A stretch of DNA of 64,000 nucleotides, taken from NCBI RefSeq assembly GCF_011772445.1, contig NZ_WVZN01000047.1, positions 259,712-323,711 of the forward strand, written 5' to 3'. Each line of letters opens with the position of its first letter. Position 1 is the first letter of the stretch. The translations under genes and the position numbers were made by a program. Origin of the DNA: Hydrogenophaga sp. (lineage in GTDB: Bacteria; Pseudomonadota; Gammaproteobacteria; Burkholderiales; Burkholderiaceae_C). Positions 62,893-64,000 of the stretch are shown here, one piece after another. The notes under the pieces were generated by a model. It was given only the letters and a program-made list of their open reading frames with translations. It had not been told where the DNA came from and did not search any database.

Positions 62893-64000
62893 ATGACCGA
62901 TCCGACCCCTTCTCACGACGCCCCCGCCCACGCGCCCCTGCGCGGCGCCATCTTCTGGGTGGCCATCGCCTTCTCGGCCTACCAGATCTGGATGGCGTCC
63001 TTCCACCCGCTGTCCAGCCAGGTGATTCGCGCCATCCACGTGGGCTTCGTGCTGCTGATGATCTTCGCCCTGTACCCGCCCTTCGGTGAGCGCGAAGGTG
63101 CCCTCGGCACCGCGGGACGCGCGCTGGGCTGGGTGCTGGGCCTCACGGGTTTCGTCTTCGCCTTCTACCACTGGGTCTTCGAGTCCGACCTCACCGCGCG
63201 CGCGGGCGAGCTGATCGCAGCGGACTGGGTGATCGGCGTGGTCACCATCGCACTGGTGTTCGAGGCGGCGCGCCGCGTGATGGGCTGGGGCCTGCCATTG
63301 ATCTGCGCGATCTTTCTGCTCTACGCCCTCTTCGGCCAGTACCTGCCGGGCGCGCTGGCCCACCGCGGCTACGGGCTGGACCAGATCGTCAGCACCCTGG
63401 CCTTCGGCACGGAGGGCATCTACGGCACGCCCACCTACGTGTCGTCCACCTACATCTTCCTGTTCATCCTGTTCGGCGCCTTCCTCGAACAGGCCGGCAT
63501 GATCCGGCTGTTCAACGACTTCGCCATGGGCACCGTGGGCCACACGCGCGGCGGGCCGGCCAAGGTCTCGGTCATCTCCTCCGGCCTCATGGGCACCATC
63601 AACGGCTCGGGCGTGGCCAACGTGGTCACCACGGGCCAGTTCACCATCCCGCTGATGAAGCGCTTCGGCTACTCGCCGGCCTTCGCGGGCGGTGTGGAGG
63701 CCACGTCCAGCATGGGCGGGCAGATCATGCCGCCGGTGATGGGCGCCGTGGCCTTCATCATGGCCGAGACCATCAACGTGCCCTACGTGGACATCGTCAA
63801 GGCCGCTTTGATCCCGGCCATCCTGTACTTCGGCACCGCGTTCTGGATGGTGCACCTGGAGGCCGGCCGCAAGGGCCTGCTGGGCCTGCCCAAAGAGGAA
63901 TGCCCCAACCCCTGGACGGCGGTGAAGGAACGCTGGTACCTGCTGCTGCCGCTGGCTGGCCTGGTCGCGCTGCTGTTCTCGGGCTACACGCCCCTGTTCT
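62893..64000 (+). CDS. Fused TRAP transporter permease (4TM-12TM), partial
   Basis: The first 369 codons of a TRAP permease of the fused small-plus-large (DctQM) type used by TAXI systems; the gene runs off the window. An N-terminal four-helix region (about residues 15-125) precedes the large subunit signature GTINGSGVANVVTTGQFTIP and EATSSMGGQIMPPVMGAVAF. It moves substrate delivered by the upstream TAXI receptor using a sodium or proton gradient. Confidence 0.93.
   Translation, partial: MTDPTPSHDAPAHAPLRGAIFWVAIAFSAYQIWMASFHPLSSQVIRAIHVGFVLLMIFALYPPFGEREGALGTAGRALGWVLGLTGFVFAFYHWVFESDLTARAGELIAADWVIGVVTIALVFEAARRVMGWGLPLICAIFLLYALFGQYLPGALAHRGYGLDQIVSTLAFGTEGIYGTPTYVSSTYIFLFILFGAFLEQAGMIRLFNDFAMGTVGHTRGGPAKVSVISSGLMGTINGSGVANVVTTGQFTIPLMKRFGYSPAFAGGVEATSSMGGQIMPPVMGAVAFIMAETINVPYVDIVKAALIPAILYFGTAFWMVHLEAGRKGLLGLPKEECPNPWTAVKERWYLLLPLAGLVALLFSGYTPLF

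Overview
The window is GC-rich chromosomal DNA of a betaproteobacterium, most likely Burkholderiales/Comamonadaceae (Hydrogenophaga- or Acidovorax-like). Pointers are an FNR-linked cbb3 oxidase locus, orphan Bug-type (tripartite tricarboxylate) binding proteins, a small Trp-rich protein of the TIGR04438 type, a malonate (mat) operon, and the gene order pyrG-kdsA-eno-ftsB. The placement is inferred from gene content; no database search was run.

Layout. 0-5 kb: start of a putative sensor kinase and a double-domain KaiC-like ATPase, a PNPOx-like stress protein, isocitrate lyase and a DMT-family permease. 5-16 kb: a micro-oxic respiration block (hemN, fnr, ccoNOQP, ccoG, a FixH-like protein, ccoS, ccoI, uspA) with three FNR-type boxes placed between its transcription units. 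16-21.6 kb: a malonate operon (matR, matA, Bug receptor, enoyl-CoA hydratase, matB). 21.7-32 kb: the most unusual part. Two very large, uncharacterised and clearly paralogous proteins (about 857 and 925 aa) lie on opposite strands 5 kb apart, and the first is next to a gene with the look of a type III secretion chaperone. Between them are ordinary genes (lgt, a LysR regulator, ilvD, a Trp-rich protein, cytochrome c). 32-36.5 kb: a sulfide/persulfide module (MBL-fold dioxygenase-like protein, ArsR repressor, two YeeE/YedE half-transporters, a DUF442 protein, a SulP permease) with twin palindromic operators. 36.4-43.6 kb: a molybdate/tungstate-type uptake cluster with three binding proteins, two ABC transporters and a ModE-like regulator. 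43.6-47.6 kb: an orphan PhnD-like binding protein, nitroreductase, YafY-type regulator and a NIPSNAP-containing protein. 47.6-56.3 kb: housekeeping genes (coaBC, pyrG, kdsA, eno, ftsB, hslO, gamma-carbonic anhydrase, DUF455 protein). 56.3-57.65 kb: a short, lower-GC insert with an ImmA/IrrE-type metallopeptidase and gene scraps. 57.7-64 kb: dbpA, a DUF1439 protein, xerD coupled to a Bug receptor, and a TAXI-TRAP transporter cut by the window end.

How it fits together. The FNR boxes would switch on haem synthesis, the high-affinity oxidase and its copper/haem assembly factors when oxygen falls. The mat operon would import, activate and decarboxylate malonate. The two large paralogs with the CesT-like chaperone are best explained as candidate type III effectors. 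No secretion apparatus genes are in the window, so this is inference. It is the lead most worth following.
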